This document shows, piece by piece, positions 19,210-27,926 of a stretch of 64,000 nucleotides of DNA. Position 1 is the stretch's first letter. Each line of letters starts with the position of its first letter. Both the position numbers and the translations under genes were made by a program. The notes under the pieces are model-generated. The model did not search any database. It was not told the DNA's origin and was given only the letters and a program-made list of their open reading frames with translations. The stretch spans positions 280,748-344,747 of the forward strand of contig CAVWNW010000004.1 of NCBI GenBank assembly GCA_963756425.1, read 5' to 3'. Source of the stretch: DASQUK01 sp963756425 (lineage in GTDB: Bacteria > Actinomycetota > Acidimicrobiia > Acidimicrobiales > VFJN01).

Positions 19210-19911
19210 GTGGACCCGGACCGCCTGGCTCGAGTCGCGCATGTCCTGGGTGATGTCGGTGGCGCGCCCGTCCTCGATCGACTTGTCATCTTGTGCGTCG
19301 ACATGCTGTCGGTGACCGGCGCCGTCATTGCGGTGATCGGTGACGGGCAGCACCGGGGCGCGGTCGCCGTGTCCGATGAGGCCCACGGTGCGGTCGACGA
19401 CCTGCAGTTCAGTTTGGGTGAAGGGCCTTGCATCGCTGCCGACCGGTCTGTTGCCCCGGTGCTCGAACCGGATCTTGCCAGCGCAGTCGAACTGTGGCCG
19501 GCGTTCGTGCCAGCCGTGCTCGGCCATGGCATTCGGGCCGCGTTCGCCTTCCCGTTGCGGATGGGGGCCGTCCACGTCGGTGTGCTCAGCCTCTACCGCG
19601 ATACCCCCGGCGACCTGGACGGCACCGATCTACGGGACGCGATTTCGCTCACTCACATCGCGACGCACCTGTTGCTCGAGCTCGAGGCTGACCTCGTGTC
19701 AGGAATGCTCCCAGGTCGGCTGGCCGAGATCGTCGATCACCGTGCCCGTGTCCACCAGGCGACTGGGATGATTGCGGCGCAACTTGACGTCGACGTTGCC
19801 ACGGCGCTCATCCGCCTACGGGCCTTCGCTTGGTCTCGAGACCGTTCGATCGGTGACGTCGCCGCCGATGTGGTCGCCCGACTGCTCCGGTTCGACGACG
19901 AGGCCTCATGA
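19210..19911 (+). CDS. GAF-ANTAR RNA-binding regulator (first of two)
   Basis: 233 residues, GTG start. Residues about 20-165 are a GAF sensor domain (SLGEGPCIAADRSVAPVLEP, AAFAFPLRMGAVHVGVLSLY). Residues about 175-228 are an ANTAR domain, RARVHQATGMIAAQLDVDVA then LIRLRAFAWSRDRSIGDVA. ANTAR domains bind paired stem-loops in nascent RNA and prevent transcription termination. A tandem hairpin pair lies upstream of this gene. A second GAF-ANTAR gene follows 78 bp downstream, so the two may form an operon. Confidence 0.88.
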   Translation: MDPDRLARVAHVLGDVGGAPVLDRLVILCVDMLSVTGAVIAVIGDGQHRGAVAVSDEAHGAVDDLQFSLGEGPCIAADRSVAPVLEPDLASAVELWPAFVPAVLGHGIRAAFAFPLRMGAVHVGVLSLYRDTPGDLDGTDLRDAISLTHIATHLLLELEADLVSGMLPGRLAEIVDHRARVHQATGMIAAQLDVDVATALIRLRAFAWSRDRSIGDVAADVVARLLRFDDEAS

Positions 19912-19989
19912 CGCGGAACGAGCTGTGCGGCGAGGGGGTATTGTCGCAGGAGCGCAGGCAAGCGTGGCGGGGAGAAAAGGAGGGCTGTG

Positions 19990-20712
19990 ATGGTTGATCA
20001 GCAGCGCCTCGGAAGGGTGTTCGTGGAGTTGGCCGACACGCTCGTGACCGACTTCGACATAGTCGAGTTCATGACCATCCTCGCCCACCGAGTCGTCGAG
20101 CTGCTCGGCGCCCGCGAGGCCGGCGTCGTTCTCGCCGACGAACGTGGACTCCTACGTTCTGTCGCATCGTCCCACGAGTCGGCCCATCTGCTCGACCTGT
20201 TCGAGCTCCAGAACGAGGAGGGGCCGTGCCTGGACTGTTACCGCACCGGTGAACCGATCCTCAACCACTCACTCGCGTCTCCCGACAACGAATGGCCCAA
20301 CTTCGCCATGGAGGCCCGGCGCCTCGGCTTCACAACAGTCCACGCCCTGCCGATGCGACTCCGGGGCGAGGTCATCGGGGCGGTCAACATCTTCGCATCC
20401 AACCCGACCGCCCTGACCCAGTCCGAGGTCGAGGTCGGTCAAGCTCTTGCCGATGTCGCCACCGTCGGCCTCCTCCAAGAACGCGGCCTTCGCGAAGCCC
20501 GTCTGCTTAACGAGCAGCTCCAAGGTGCGCTGAACAGCCGCATCGCCATCGAGCAGGCCAAGGGCATGCTTGCCGAGCGCCGCGGCATCGAGCTGGACGC
20601 CGCCTTCGACGCCCTCCGCGCCTACGCCCGCCACACCAACCAGAAGCTCAGCGCCGTGGCCCAAGCACTCCTCGCCGGCACGCTCAGCGCTGAGGTGCTC
20701 GGACGCCACTGA
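19990..20712 (+). CDS. GAF-ANTAR RNA-binding regulator (second of two)
   Basis: 240 residues. AAGGAGGG at 19977-19984 selects the ATG at 19990 over the GTG three bases earlier. The N-terminal GAF domain carries QNEEGPCLDCYRTGEPI with two cysteines, and LPMRLRGEVIGAVNIFAS. The C-terminal ANTAR domain is canonical: SRIAIEQAKGMLAERRGIEL, then ALRAYARHTNQKLSAVAQAL. It is more typical of the family than its upstream neighbour. The two may form a heterodimer or respond to different inputs; neither ligand is known. Confidence 0.9.
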   Translation: MVDQQRLGRVFVELADTLVTDFDIVEFMTILAHRVVELLGAREAGVVLADERGLLRSVASSHESAHLLDLFELQNEEGPCLDCYRTGEPILNHSLASPDNEWPNFAMEARRLGFTTVHALPMRLRGEVIGAVNIFASNPTALTQSEVEVGQALADVATVGLLQERGLREARLLNEQLQGALNSRIAIEQAKGMLAERRGIELDAAFDALRAYARHTNQKLSAVAQALLAGTLSAEVLGRH

Positions 20713-20763
20713 GCGAGTCCGAGCCAGGCGCTACCCGCATCCGTGCGGCGTCGAACGCCGGTC

Positions 20764-20943
20764 ATGATCACGCGACGGCTGAACGGAGCGCTGCTATCGA
20801 TCGGACTGGCCGGCGGCATGCTCTTCGGTCTCTTCAACCTCACGATCATTGAGAACCACCGGACCGACGTCGTGCAGTCGTCGGCATCGGGGAGGAAGTC
20901 GTTCGTCGGTCCCGTGGACGATCCCTTCTTCGTCGACCTGTAG
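20764..20943 (+). CDS. Small membrane protein, possible DUF4331 fragment
   Basis: 59 residues from an ATG at 20764. One hydrophobic segment (ALLSIGLAGGMLFGLFNLTI) is followed by a short polar tail ending FVGPVDDPFFVDL. The ending resembles the (A/V)G..DDPFFxDL motif of DUF4331 proteins, so this could be a joined remnant of such a gene instead of a real small protein. No ribosome site stands out. Confidence 0.4.
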   Translation: MITRRLNGALLSIGLAGGMLFGLFNLTIIENHRTDVVQSSASGRKSFVGPVDDPFFVDL

Positions 20944-21078
20944 CTGGGCTGCGACGTCCTTAGGCGTGGCCGGCGCCGCGGCAGAGCCGACCACCGCGGT
21001 GGCCTATCGGCTGGCGAGCCCGGCGTCCTCGGGGGTGGTTCTCTTCCGGGTAAGGACCAAGCGTGTCATTCTTCCGAC

Positions 21079-22712
21079 ATGGCGGCGCGAACGGGCCGTT
21101 TTCGGACCGTCGGGGCGTTCCGCTCAGTGTTCGCCAACGACGACCTGCGGCGGGTGGAACTGGCCTATCTCCTGTTCGAGATGGCCAAGTGGGGAACCCG
21201 CGTCGCCATCCTGGTCGTCGCCTACCAGCAGGGCGGAGCTACGGAGACGGGCCTGGTGGCCACGATCCAGCTGGTACCGGCGGCGATCGTCGCCCCGCTG
21301 GCATCGGTGGTGGGCGACCGGATGCGGCGGGACCGCGCCCTCCTCCTCGGGTACGCCGTGCAGACCGTCGCGGTCGGATCGGTGGCGGCGGCGCTGTATT
21401 GGGAGGCTCCGATCGGCCTCGTCTACGCGCTGGCCGCCGTCGTGGCGGCGAGCGTGACGTTGACACGGCCGGTGCAGTCGGCGCTGTTCCCTCAGCTGGC
21501 CCGATCGACCGACGAGCTCGTGGCAGAGAACGTCGTGGCCGCGACGATCTCCAGCGCGATGGCGCTCGCGGGCCCGGTGGCATACGCAGCCCTCATCGCG
21601 CTGGACGGGCCGGCGCTGGCGTTGGGCGTGTTTGCCGGGCTGCATCTGGGGGCGACGCTCCTCGTTGTCGGTCTCCGGCCGGAGCCTCAGCCACCGCCGA
21701 GCCGTGATCGTCCTGTTCGTGAGGCGCTGGCCGGCTTCCGCGAACTCGCCCACCAGCCGAACGAGCGCCTGGTCATGGGGCTGCTGGTTGGTCAGTCCAT
21801 GATCTCGGGAGCCCTGGAGATCGTGCTCGTGGTCGTCGCGCTGGGACTCCTCGACCTCCCTCCCTCCGGAGCGGGCCTACTCACCGCCGCTCGGGGGGCG
21901 GGCGGGCTGCTCGGGGGACTCTGGGCGACGAGGCTCGTGGGCAAGCCCCAGCTCGGTGCCGCGCTGGCCTTGGGCGTCATCGTCTACGGCCTGGGGACGG
22001 CCGCGCTGGCCTTCGCCGCAACAGTGGTCCTCACCGCGACGTTCCTCGTCGTGGCCGGGACTGGGCACGCCCGAGCGGACGTGGCCGGGCGAATCCTCCT
22101 CCAGCGGGTGGTCCCCGACCGCATCCTGGCCAGGGTGTTCGGGGTCCTCGAGGGTGCCAAAGAGGGCGGGGCCGCCGTCGGCGCGGCACTGACGCCGCTC
22201 TTGGTTGCCGCCCTGGGCTTGCGGGGCGGGATCCTCGCCGCCGGGCTCTTGCTCCCGATAGCCGTCATCCTCCTGACGGCACGGATTCGTGCGGTGGATC
22301 GATCCGTCGAGCTGCTGGAGCAAGAGGTCACCCTCCTCCAATCGTTGGACCTGTTTGCCCCGCTGACCAGCCACACGCTGGAGGGCATCGCCACTCGCCT
22401 GACTCGGGTGGCCGCAACGCCCGGTGGTGTTCTGATGCGCGAGGGAGATCCGGGCGACCGCTTCTACATCGTGGCCGACGGTGAGCTCGAGCTCAGCCGG
22501 GACGGTCGAGCCATGGCGAAGCTAGGCCCGGGAAGCTACTTCGGGGAGATCGCGCTCCTGACGAACCCCCACGGACGGCGACCGTGACCGCATCGACCCC
22601 CGCCACGCTCCTGGCGCTGGACCGCGTGGACTTCCTCGAGGCGATCACGAAAACGCCCCAGGGCCGCCCGGCCACCGATCACGGCGCTCGCGAGCAGGGG
22701 CCGGAGGCGTGA
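21079..22712 (+). CDS. MFS transporter with C-terminal cyclic-nucleotide-binding domain (one frameshift)
   Basis: About 544 residues. Residues 1-400 hold ten to twelve membrane segments of the major facilitator fold, with the cytoplasmic loop VVGDRMRRDRALLLGYAV. From about residue 415 a cNMP-binding (CRP-like) domain follows: LMREGDPGDRFYIVADGELE, then LGPGSYFGEIALLTNP, which includes the phosphate-binding FGE. The first frame ends at 22587, but after a run of five C near 22565-22570 the next frame continues ATVTASTPATLLALDRVDFL to a stop at 22710, completing the domain. The transported substrate is unknown. Cyclic nucleotide or another ligand may gate transport. Confidence 0.85.
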
Positions 22713-22871
22713 CGAGCGGGTCAGCACCAACGCGATCGTGGCCGAGCACGCTCGGCGTATGGGCGGCGGCCTGCGAGGTCCGCCTCGACGGACCCGAGGA
22801 AGCCGGGGACACCTGTCCGCTTCCCCAGCTGTCCCGCTGCCCCGGCTCCTCAGGACGGCTCAGCGGCGGTC

Positions 22872-23460
22872 TGAGCCGTACGCCTAGAGACCGCGTTAGG
22901 CCGGCCCTCCGTTACTCGAACGCCGACATCTCCTCAGTCAGGGCTCGTGCCGGTCCGGACCGCGTGCAGTGCAATCACGTATCGGACGGCTTCTCAGCGG
23001 ACCTCGCGCTGGCCCTGGCTTCGGCACTCCAGAGGACGAGCGCCGCACCTCCCGCGGTGGCGGCCAGCCCGGCGGCAGCGAGGCGATCGAGGTTGGCGCC
23101 GGTCCGGGGCAGCTCGGTGCGCGCGGTCGTCCGACTGCGGCCTGCCTGGTTTCGCTGGCGGCCGGTGGGCTGAGCCACGGACCCGGGAGCGCCTCCCGCC
23201 TCCGCCGGGGGCGACTCGGGTCGACCGGGTGGTTCGGGTGGCGGGCTCGTGAGTGCCTGGGCATCCGCAGGGTCCACCGTGATGATCGTGGGGACGACGA
23301 ACGCCCCGCTGCCGACGACCGCAGCCTTCCGCATGAAGTCGCGCCGCCCACTGACGTCGACCGCGTTCGGTGCGCTCGCGTCGTCGCTGGAACTCGCCAT
23401 TCCCAGCCTCCTGGTACACCTCATGGGGGCTTGAGCCGTACGTCTAGAGATCGCGTTGGG
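22872..23460. repeat. 29-bp direct repeats bracketing the LPXTG gene
   Basis: The sequence tgagccgtacgYctagagaY followed by cgcgttRgg occurs at 22872-22900 and 23432-23460 with 26 of 29 positions identical. One copy lies 75 bp beyond the stop and the other 32 bp before the start of the gene between them. Each contains the palindrome cgtacg. Confidence 0.8.
22975..23400 (-). CDS. Small Tat-exported LPXTG cell-wall protein
   Basis: 141 residues, ATG at 23400 after a GGAGG ribosome site. Residues 19-45 are a twin-arginine-like signal (GRRDFMRKAAVVGSGAF). The middle (50-95) is a Pro/Glu/Gly-rich spacer. LPRTG at 97-101 is followed by a hydrophobic segment and charged tail (LAAAGLAATAGGAALVLW then RASARS), the sortase sorting signal. 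It should be exported and covalently linked to peptidoglycan or pili. No sortase gene is nearby. The mature part is very short, so its role is unclear. Confidence 0.82.
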   Translation of the reverse strand: MASSSDDASAPNAVDVSGRRDFMRKAAVVGSGAFVVPTIITVDPADAQALTSPPPEPPGRPESPPAEAGGAPGSVAQPTGRQRNQAGRSRTTARTELPRTGANLDRLAAAGLAATAGGAALVLWSAEARASARSAEKPSDT

Positions 23461-23653
23461 TGAGCGCAACGTTACCCGTGGCCGTTGACGGTGGGGTGGT
23501 CGGCGTCCTCTCGGGTCGGGGGGTCGCGCCGCCACTACCCAGGGTGCGGCTCGACGTGAGGACCGGCCGAACGGGCGGATCCCCCACGACGGCCTGCGTC
23601 TGCGGTTACCTCATGGCCATGGTTCGGCCAAGGCGCACGCTGGAGGTGACGTG

Positions 23654-23923
23654 ATGTCGGGCTACACCGTGAGGCTGCCGGTCAACGATGTCGACGGCGT
23701 TCGGCCCGATGGGACGGTGGTCCACGGCCTCGACTGCGCGTGCTGTGGACACGGCGAACTGACGATGCGAGAGCTCGCCGAGCAGACGGCCCGTGCCGCC
23801 AACGGGGCGCTCGAGGCGGCCCGATCGGCAACGGAGGCGGCCCAGGCAACGCTGGCTCTCATCGCCGAGCTCCGGGCCGAGCTTGCGGCCCGCGGGGGTC
23901 GCCTCCAGCATTCGGTGGTGTGA
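23654..23923 (+). CDS. Small Cys-containing coiled-coil protein
   Basis: 89 residues, ATG after a GGAGGTGACGTG ribosome site (a GTG three bases earlier is possible). The N-terminal part has CACCGHG, a possible metal site, then residues 35-80 form an alanine/glutamate-rich helix (ELAEQTARAANGALEAARSA) likely to make a coiled coil. I do not recognise the family. It lies 22 bp before a deazaflavin-type oxidoreductase and may be cotranscribed with it. Confidence 0.65.
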   Translation: MSGYTVRLPVNDVDGVRPDGTVVHGLDCACCGHGELTMRELAEQTARAANGALEAARSATEAAQATLALIAELRAELAARGGRLQHSVV

Positions 23924-23945
23924 CCGCGGCCGTAGGATCGCGGCC

Positions 23946-24386
23946 ATGCCAATCGAGGGCGAGTACGAGCCCAGTGCTTGGGGCTGGGTCGCCAACCAGG
24001 TCGACCTCTACGAATCGTCCGCCGGCACCAAGGGAGTGTCCATCCAGGGCACTCCGTGCGTGGTCATCACGATGCGAGGCCGCCGCACCGGCAAGGTCCG
24101 CAAGGCGGGCGTGATGCGGGTCGAGCACGAGGGGACCTATGCCGCAGTTGCTTCGAAGGGTGGCGCCGACCACCACCCCGGCTGGTACCTGAACCTCTGC
24201 GCCGATCCCGACGTGACCATTCAGGACGGTCCGGTGCTCTACACCCTGCGGGCCCGGGAGGTGAAAGGGGACGAGAAGGCCGCATGGTGGGCACGTGCCG
24301 TGGAGGTGTGGCCAGCCTACGACGAATACCAGCGGAGAACCGACCGGGCCATCCCCGTGATGGTGTTCGAGCCGCCGCCCGCCTGA
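23946..24386 (+). CDS. Nitroreductase-family deazaflavin-dependent oxidoreductase (DUF385/Ddn-like)
   Basis: 146 residues. Family landmarks are GTPCVVITMRGRRTGKVRKA, VEHEGTYAAVASKGGADHHP and GWYLNLCADPDVTIQDG, which build the split-barrel pocket for F420, and the end ARAVEVWPAYDEYQRRTDR. Ddn-like proteins use reduced F420 to reduce quinones or nitro compounds. This is the second F420-type protein in the window. The physiological substrate is unknown. Confidence 0.88.
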   Translation: MPIEGEYEPSAWGWVANQVDLYESSAGTKGVSIQGTPCVVITMRGRRTGKVRKAGVMRVEHEGTYAAVASKGGADHHPGWYLNLCADPDVTIQDGPVLYTLRAREVKGDEKAAWWARAVEVWPAYDEYQRRTDRAIPVMVFEPPPA

Positions 24387-24416
24387 CGCCGCCGGCCGGT
24401 CCTCGATCCGCAAACC

Positions 24417-24758
24417 TCAGATCGTGTCGCCGGGGATGCCGAACATGGGGCGCACGTCGACCCGGAGGCGTCCCGCCTCGACCGACGGGTCCGCCTCGGC
24501 AAGGGCGCGGACGGTGTCGCCGTCCTGTCCCGCGAAGATGCCGATCCCGGCCAGGTCGCCGTCGTCGAGCACCGGTCCGTTCAGCAGGAGGCTGCCCTCG
24601 CTGCGCAGCGTGAAGAGGTGGCGCAGGTGCTGCTGCTGGAGGCGGTCCGCCTCCGCCTCCGATTGATCTCGCACCGGTCCCTTCCACAGGAGCACCAACG
24701 TGTACCCCCTGCCGTTGGCCACGGTCTCGTGGATCTGTCGGTCGAGCGCATCGGGCAT
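24417..24758 (-). CDS. YciI-family protein
   Basis: 113 residues. The ferredoxin-like YCII fold is suggested by YTLVLLWKGP at the first strand, QQQHLRHLFTLRSEGSLLLN in the helix-strand that carries the family His, and GIFAGQDGDTVRALAEADPS. YCII proteins include small dehalogenases and isomerases, but most have no known substrate. It reads in the same direction as the DUF427 gene upstream, 31 bp away, so the two may be cotranscribed. Confidence 0.8.
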   Translation of the reverse strand: MPDALDRQIHETVANGRGYTLVLLWKGPVRDQSEAEADRLQQQHLRHLFTLRSEGSLLLNGPVLDDGDLAGIGIFAGQDGDTVRALAEADPSVEAGRLRVDVRPMFGIPGDTI

Positions 24759-24789
24759 GCGCCGATCCTGTCAGGCGGCCCGGCGCCGC

Positions 24790-25524
24790 TCACCCACTTT
24801 GCCGCTCCCCGTCGACCGTGACCTCGACCCGGTCGTCGTAGAAGGCGACGAGGCCCGCGATCCTCGTGCTCTCGGGGAGCGGCGCGGGGTAGCTCCAGGC
24901 GACGTCCTTCACCTGTCCCTCCCCGATCCGGGCCGTCAGGTGCTCGGCCTGGCCCTTGTAGGGGCAATGGGTGACGGTGTCCGAGCGAACGAGCAGGTCC
25001 ATCCGTACGTCGACCCGCGGCACATACCAGCGCGGCGGGAGCCCGGTCTCGAACAGCGCGTGGGCCGCCGTCGACTCGGCCAGGACTGTGTCGCCCAGCG
25101 TCACCCGGACCTGGCGCGAGGTCGGCAGGATGTCGATCCGGGCGTACGGGGACCGGACGTGCGTGAAGACCTGCTCGTCCTCCTCGAACCAGGCGTCCAT
25201 GGCGTCCCACTCGAAGTGGACGTGGTCACGGAGGTCCTCGATCGGCGAGTCGGGAAAGCGCACCGCGGCGTCCCGGGCCTCGGCGCCACCCACGCGCACG
25301 GTGAGGTGCTCGGCGTCGCCCCGGCTGGGGGAGTGGCTGCGGTCGCCGGTGGGCACCAGCTCGGCCACCACGTCGTCCGCGGGGAGGTAGTAGGTCGGGT
25401 AGTACGGCACCTCCCAGACCAGCAGCGGGCGGGTGGTGTCGGCCACGAGGTGGCCCCCCAGGTACATACGGACCCGCTTGGCGCCGCGTTCGACCCGCAC
25501 ACGACCTCGCCTGGTGTCAGCCAT
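24790..25524 (-). CDS. Tandem DUF427 domain protein
   Basis: 244 residues with two copies of the DUF427 beta-fold: residues about 10-110 and about 125-240. Each copy has the landmarks: first PYYPTYYLPADDV and EHLTVRVGG, second RVTLGDTVLAEST, PRWYVPRVDVRMDLL, HCPYKGQAEHLT and VKDVAWSY. The function of the family is not established. The C-terminal copy is better conserved (the CPYKG motif is missing from the first). Probably followed by the YciI gene in one transcript. Confidence 0.85.
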   Translation of the reverse strand: MADTRRGRVRVERGAKRVRMYLGGHLVADTTRPLLVWEVPYYPTYYLPADDVVAELVPTGDRSHSPSRGDAEHLTVRVGGAEARDAAVRFPDSPIEDLRDHVHFEWDAMDAWFEEDEQVFTHVRSPYARIDILPTSRQVRVTLGDTVLAESTAAHALFETGLPPRWYVPRVDVRMDLLVRSDTVTHCPYKGQAEHLTARIGEGQVKDVAWSYPAPLPESTRIAGLVAFYDDRVEVTVDGERQSG

Positions 25525-25583
25525 GTCCGGGCCAACCGCGTCCGGGCCCGCAGGATTCCCCCTCGGCCGGACCGAAAAACCAG

Positions 25584-25654
<71 letters not shown>

Positions 25655-25807
25655 AGTGCCGGCGACGGTAGCGACGGACGATCGGGTGATCCAACCGCAC
25701 GGACACCGCCTGGCCCGCGGGGAGGCGGAGTCAACGCTCGCACCAGGGCACAAGCGCGAGGGCACGACACCGGCAACAACGTGGCGTCTGCCGCCTACGC
25801 TGGGCGG

Positions 25808-26740
25808 ATGTACGGCATCGCGATGAGTGTCGCTGCGTGTATTCGCGCCGGCACCCGCGTGGACGTGGCCTGGGTCGTCGACAGCCAGGGTTTCAGCATG
25901 CTCGATCGGAACGACGCCCTCGCGCTGACGCCGGGAGGTGGGCGCGTGGGGTCCCTCCTGTCGGGTACGGCCGACGATCAGTTGGCACACCTCGCCGGGC
26001 GCGACGACGGCGGTCGCGGGCGGCTGGTTGACCTGCACATCGACGACGTCGACGCGTTGATCGTCGGACTGTCCAGCGGTGGCGACGCCCGTTGCCTTCT
26101 CGTTCCGGCCTCTGTCCTGCCCGTAGAGCTGTGGGATCTGTTGATCGCCCGCGAGCCGGTGTGCCTCGTGGCACGCGTCCAGGGGGACGAGGTCGTTGAC
26201 ACGGCTTTGTTCACGTCCGGATCCATCACCGCCGCCGGCGACGACGTCGAGCGGCTCTTCCGCCGCGGCGCCAGCGACGTGGTGCTCTCCGAGGACCACA
26301 TCGTGACGGTGCTGTGGCCGGTGCCCAAGCTGGTGATCGTCGGCGCCGGTGCGGTTGCCGACGCGCTTCATCAGGCCGCGGGGCTGCTCGGCTGGCACGC
26401 CGAGACCATCACCGACGTCGGGACCGCGACCGGTGTGGTCGCCTCGCTGGCGGTGCTCGACAACCTCGTGGTCCTCAGCCACGATCACGAGTTCGCCGGC
26501 CGGGTCTTGGCGTCGGCGCTCACGAGCGAGGTCGGATACATCGGCGCGCTCGGCTCAAGGCAGATGCAGCAGATGCGTGCCGACTGGCTCGCCTACCGGG
26601 GCATCACCGACCTCACCCGCATCCACGGCCCGGCCGGGCTGGACCTCGGTGCGAGGGCGCCGGGGGAGATCGCCATCTCCATCGTTGCCGAGGCTCTGGC
26701 AGTCCGGTCGGCACGTACAATGCAGGTGCAATCGAAGTGA
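25808..26740 (+). CDS. XdhC/CoxI-family molybdoenzyme maturation protein
   Basis: 310 residues from the ATG at 25808. The N-terminal domain is XdhC_CoxI-like, and the C-terminal half is the Rossmann XdhC domain: KLVIVGAGAVADALHQAAGL, VVLSHDHEF and VGYIGALGSRQMQQMR, then GPAGLDLGARAPGEIAISIV. XdhC-like proteins bind molybdenum cofactor and insert the terminal sulfur before delivery to xanthine-dehydrogenase-type enzymes. It opens the plus-strand arm of the CO dehydrogenase locus, followed by CoxD and CoxE. A second, different XdhC protein lies in the other arm. Confidence 0.87.
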   Translation: MYGIAMSVAACIRAGTRVDVAWVVDSQGFSMLDRNDALALTPGGGRVGSLLSGTADDQLAHLAGRDDGGRGRLVDLHIDDVDALIVGLSSGGDARCLLVPASVLPVELWDLLIAREPVCLVARVQGDEVVDTALFTSGSITAAGDDVERLFRRGASDVVLSEDHIVTVLWPVPKLVIVGAGAVADALHQAAGLLGWHAETITDVGTATGVVASLAVLDNLVVLSHDHEFAGRVLASALTSEVGYIGALGSRQMQQMRADWLAYRGITDLTRIHGPAGLDLGARAPGEIAISIVAEALAVRSARTMQVQSK

Positions 26741-26762
26741 TGCCGGAGAAGGGACGCCCACC

Positions 26763-27026
26763 ATGACACAGGACGCCGATGACGCACTCGAGGTGCTCCG
26801 TGCGGTCTGGGCGGCGCAACAGGGTGGCGGCAGCGTCGACCTCGACGAGGACTGCAGCCCGACGAAGTCGTGCAAGAACATGCAGGGCGTGACGTTCGAC
26901 GGGTTCGCCGAGCCCGGGAGCGACGTGCGTGGGGCATGGCGGGAGAAGTTGGCCCGCGAAGGGAAGCTGAGCGACTCTGACCGGAGCATCCGCGATCTCG
27001 TCCTCGGTGCGACCGAGTCGGGCTGA
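26763..27026 (+). CDS. Small uncharacterised protein of the cox locus
   Basis: 87 residues, ATG after GGAGAAGGG. It is acidic and hydrophilic with a central pair of cysteines in DEDCSPTKSCKNMQGVTFDG and no membrane span. I do not recognise it. It sits 22 bp after the XdhC gene and 9 bp before coxD, so it is surely part of the same transcript and may assist maturation of the enzyme. Confidence 0.7.
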   Translation: MTQDADDALEVLRAVWAAQQGGGSVDLDEDCSPTKSCKNMQGVTFDGFAEPGSDVRGAWREKLAREGKLSDSDRSIRDLVLGATESG

Positions 27027-27035
27027 CCTCCGGGC

Positions 27036-27926
27036 GTGACGGGCGACGGGGTGGACCGACCAGAAACGGTCGGCGGGCTCACCGACCTCCTGCTCCAGGG
27101 CGGCTACGTCGCCGATCGCGGGCTGTCCACGGCCCTCTTCGTCTCACTGTCGCTCGGCCGGCCGATCCTGCTCGAAGGCGAGGTGGGAGTCGGCAAGACG
27201 GAGGTGGCGAAGGTGCTCGCGACCGTCTTCGGCCGAAAGTTGATCCGCTTGCAGTGCTACGAGGGCATCGACACCAACCAGGCGCTGTACGAGTGGGACT
27301 ACGCCCGGCAGATGCTGCAGATCCGGGCCCTGTCGGAAAAGCAGATCGACGACGACACCGCTGTCGACAAGCTGTTCGGCCCGAAGTTCCTCCTCGAGCG
27401 CCCGCTCCTGGAGGCAGTCCGGACCGGCGACCGGGCCGTGCTGCTGATCGACGAGGTCGATCGGGCCGACGACGAGTTCGAGGCGTTCCTGCTCGAGTTG
27501 CTCGCCGACTTCCAGATCAGCATCCCCGAGATAGGGACCATCACGGCCAGCAGCCCGCCGCTGGTGGTCCTCACTTCCAACCGCACCCGTGAGCTCCACG
27601 ACGCCCTCAAACGACGCTGCCTCTACCACTGGGTCGGCTATCCGAGCCCGGAGCGCGAGCTCGAGATCATCCTCGTGCGCGCACCGGGAACGTCGGAGAT
27701 GCTGGCGCGGAAGGTGGTCGCGTCGGTCAACCGGCTGCGCGAGCTCGATCTCGCCAAGCCACCGGGCGTCGCCGAATCGCTCGACTGGGTGGCCACGCTC
27801 GAGGTGCTCGGGGAGACGGATCTCGACGCCCGCTCCGCCGAAGACTCCATCGGTGCCGTGATCAAGGAGCGCGACGACCTCGAGGTGGTGCGCGACAACC
27901 TCGAGGAGATCGTGTCCGGTGCCTGA
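27036..27926 (+). CDS. coxD: CoxD, MoxR-type AAA+ ATPase of CO dehydrogenase maturation
   Basis: 296 residues, GTG start. Walker A is GEVGVGKTEV, Walker B is VLLIDEVDRADDEFEAFLLE, sensor 1 is PPLVVLTSNRTRELHDALKR, and the R-finger region is RRCLYHWVGYPSPERELEI; all are intact and match the MoxR/CoxD group. In carboxydotrophs CoxD is needed to build the sulfur-bridged Mo-Cu site. It overlaps the next gene by eight bases, which encodes its usual von Willebrand-type partner CoxE. Confidence 0.9.
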   Translation: MTGDGVDRPETVGGLTDLLLQGGYVADRGLSTALFVSLSLGRPILLEGEVGVGKTEVAKVLATVFGRKLIRLQCYEGIDTNQALYEWDYARQMLQIRALSEKQIDDDTAVDKLFGPKFLLERPLLEAVRTGDRAVLLIDEVDRADDEFEAFLLELLADFQISIPEIGTITASSPPLVVLTSNRTRELHDALKRRCLYHWVGYPSPERELEIILVRAPGTSEMLARKVVASVNRLRELDLAKPPGVAESLDWVATLEVLGETDLDARSAEDSIGAVIKERDDLEVVRDNLEEIVSGA

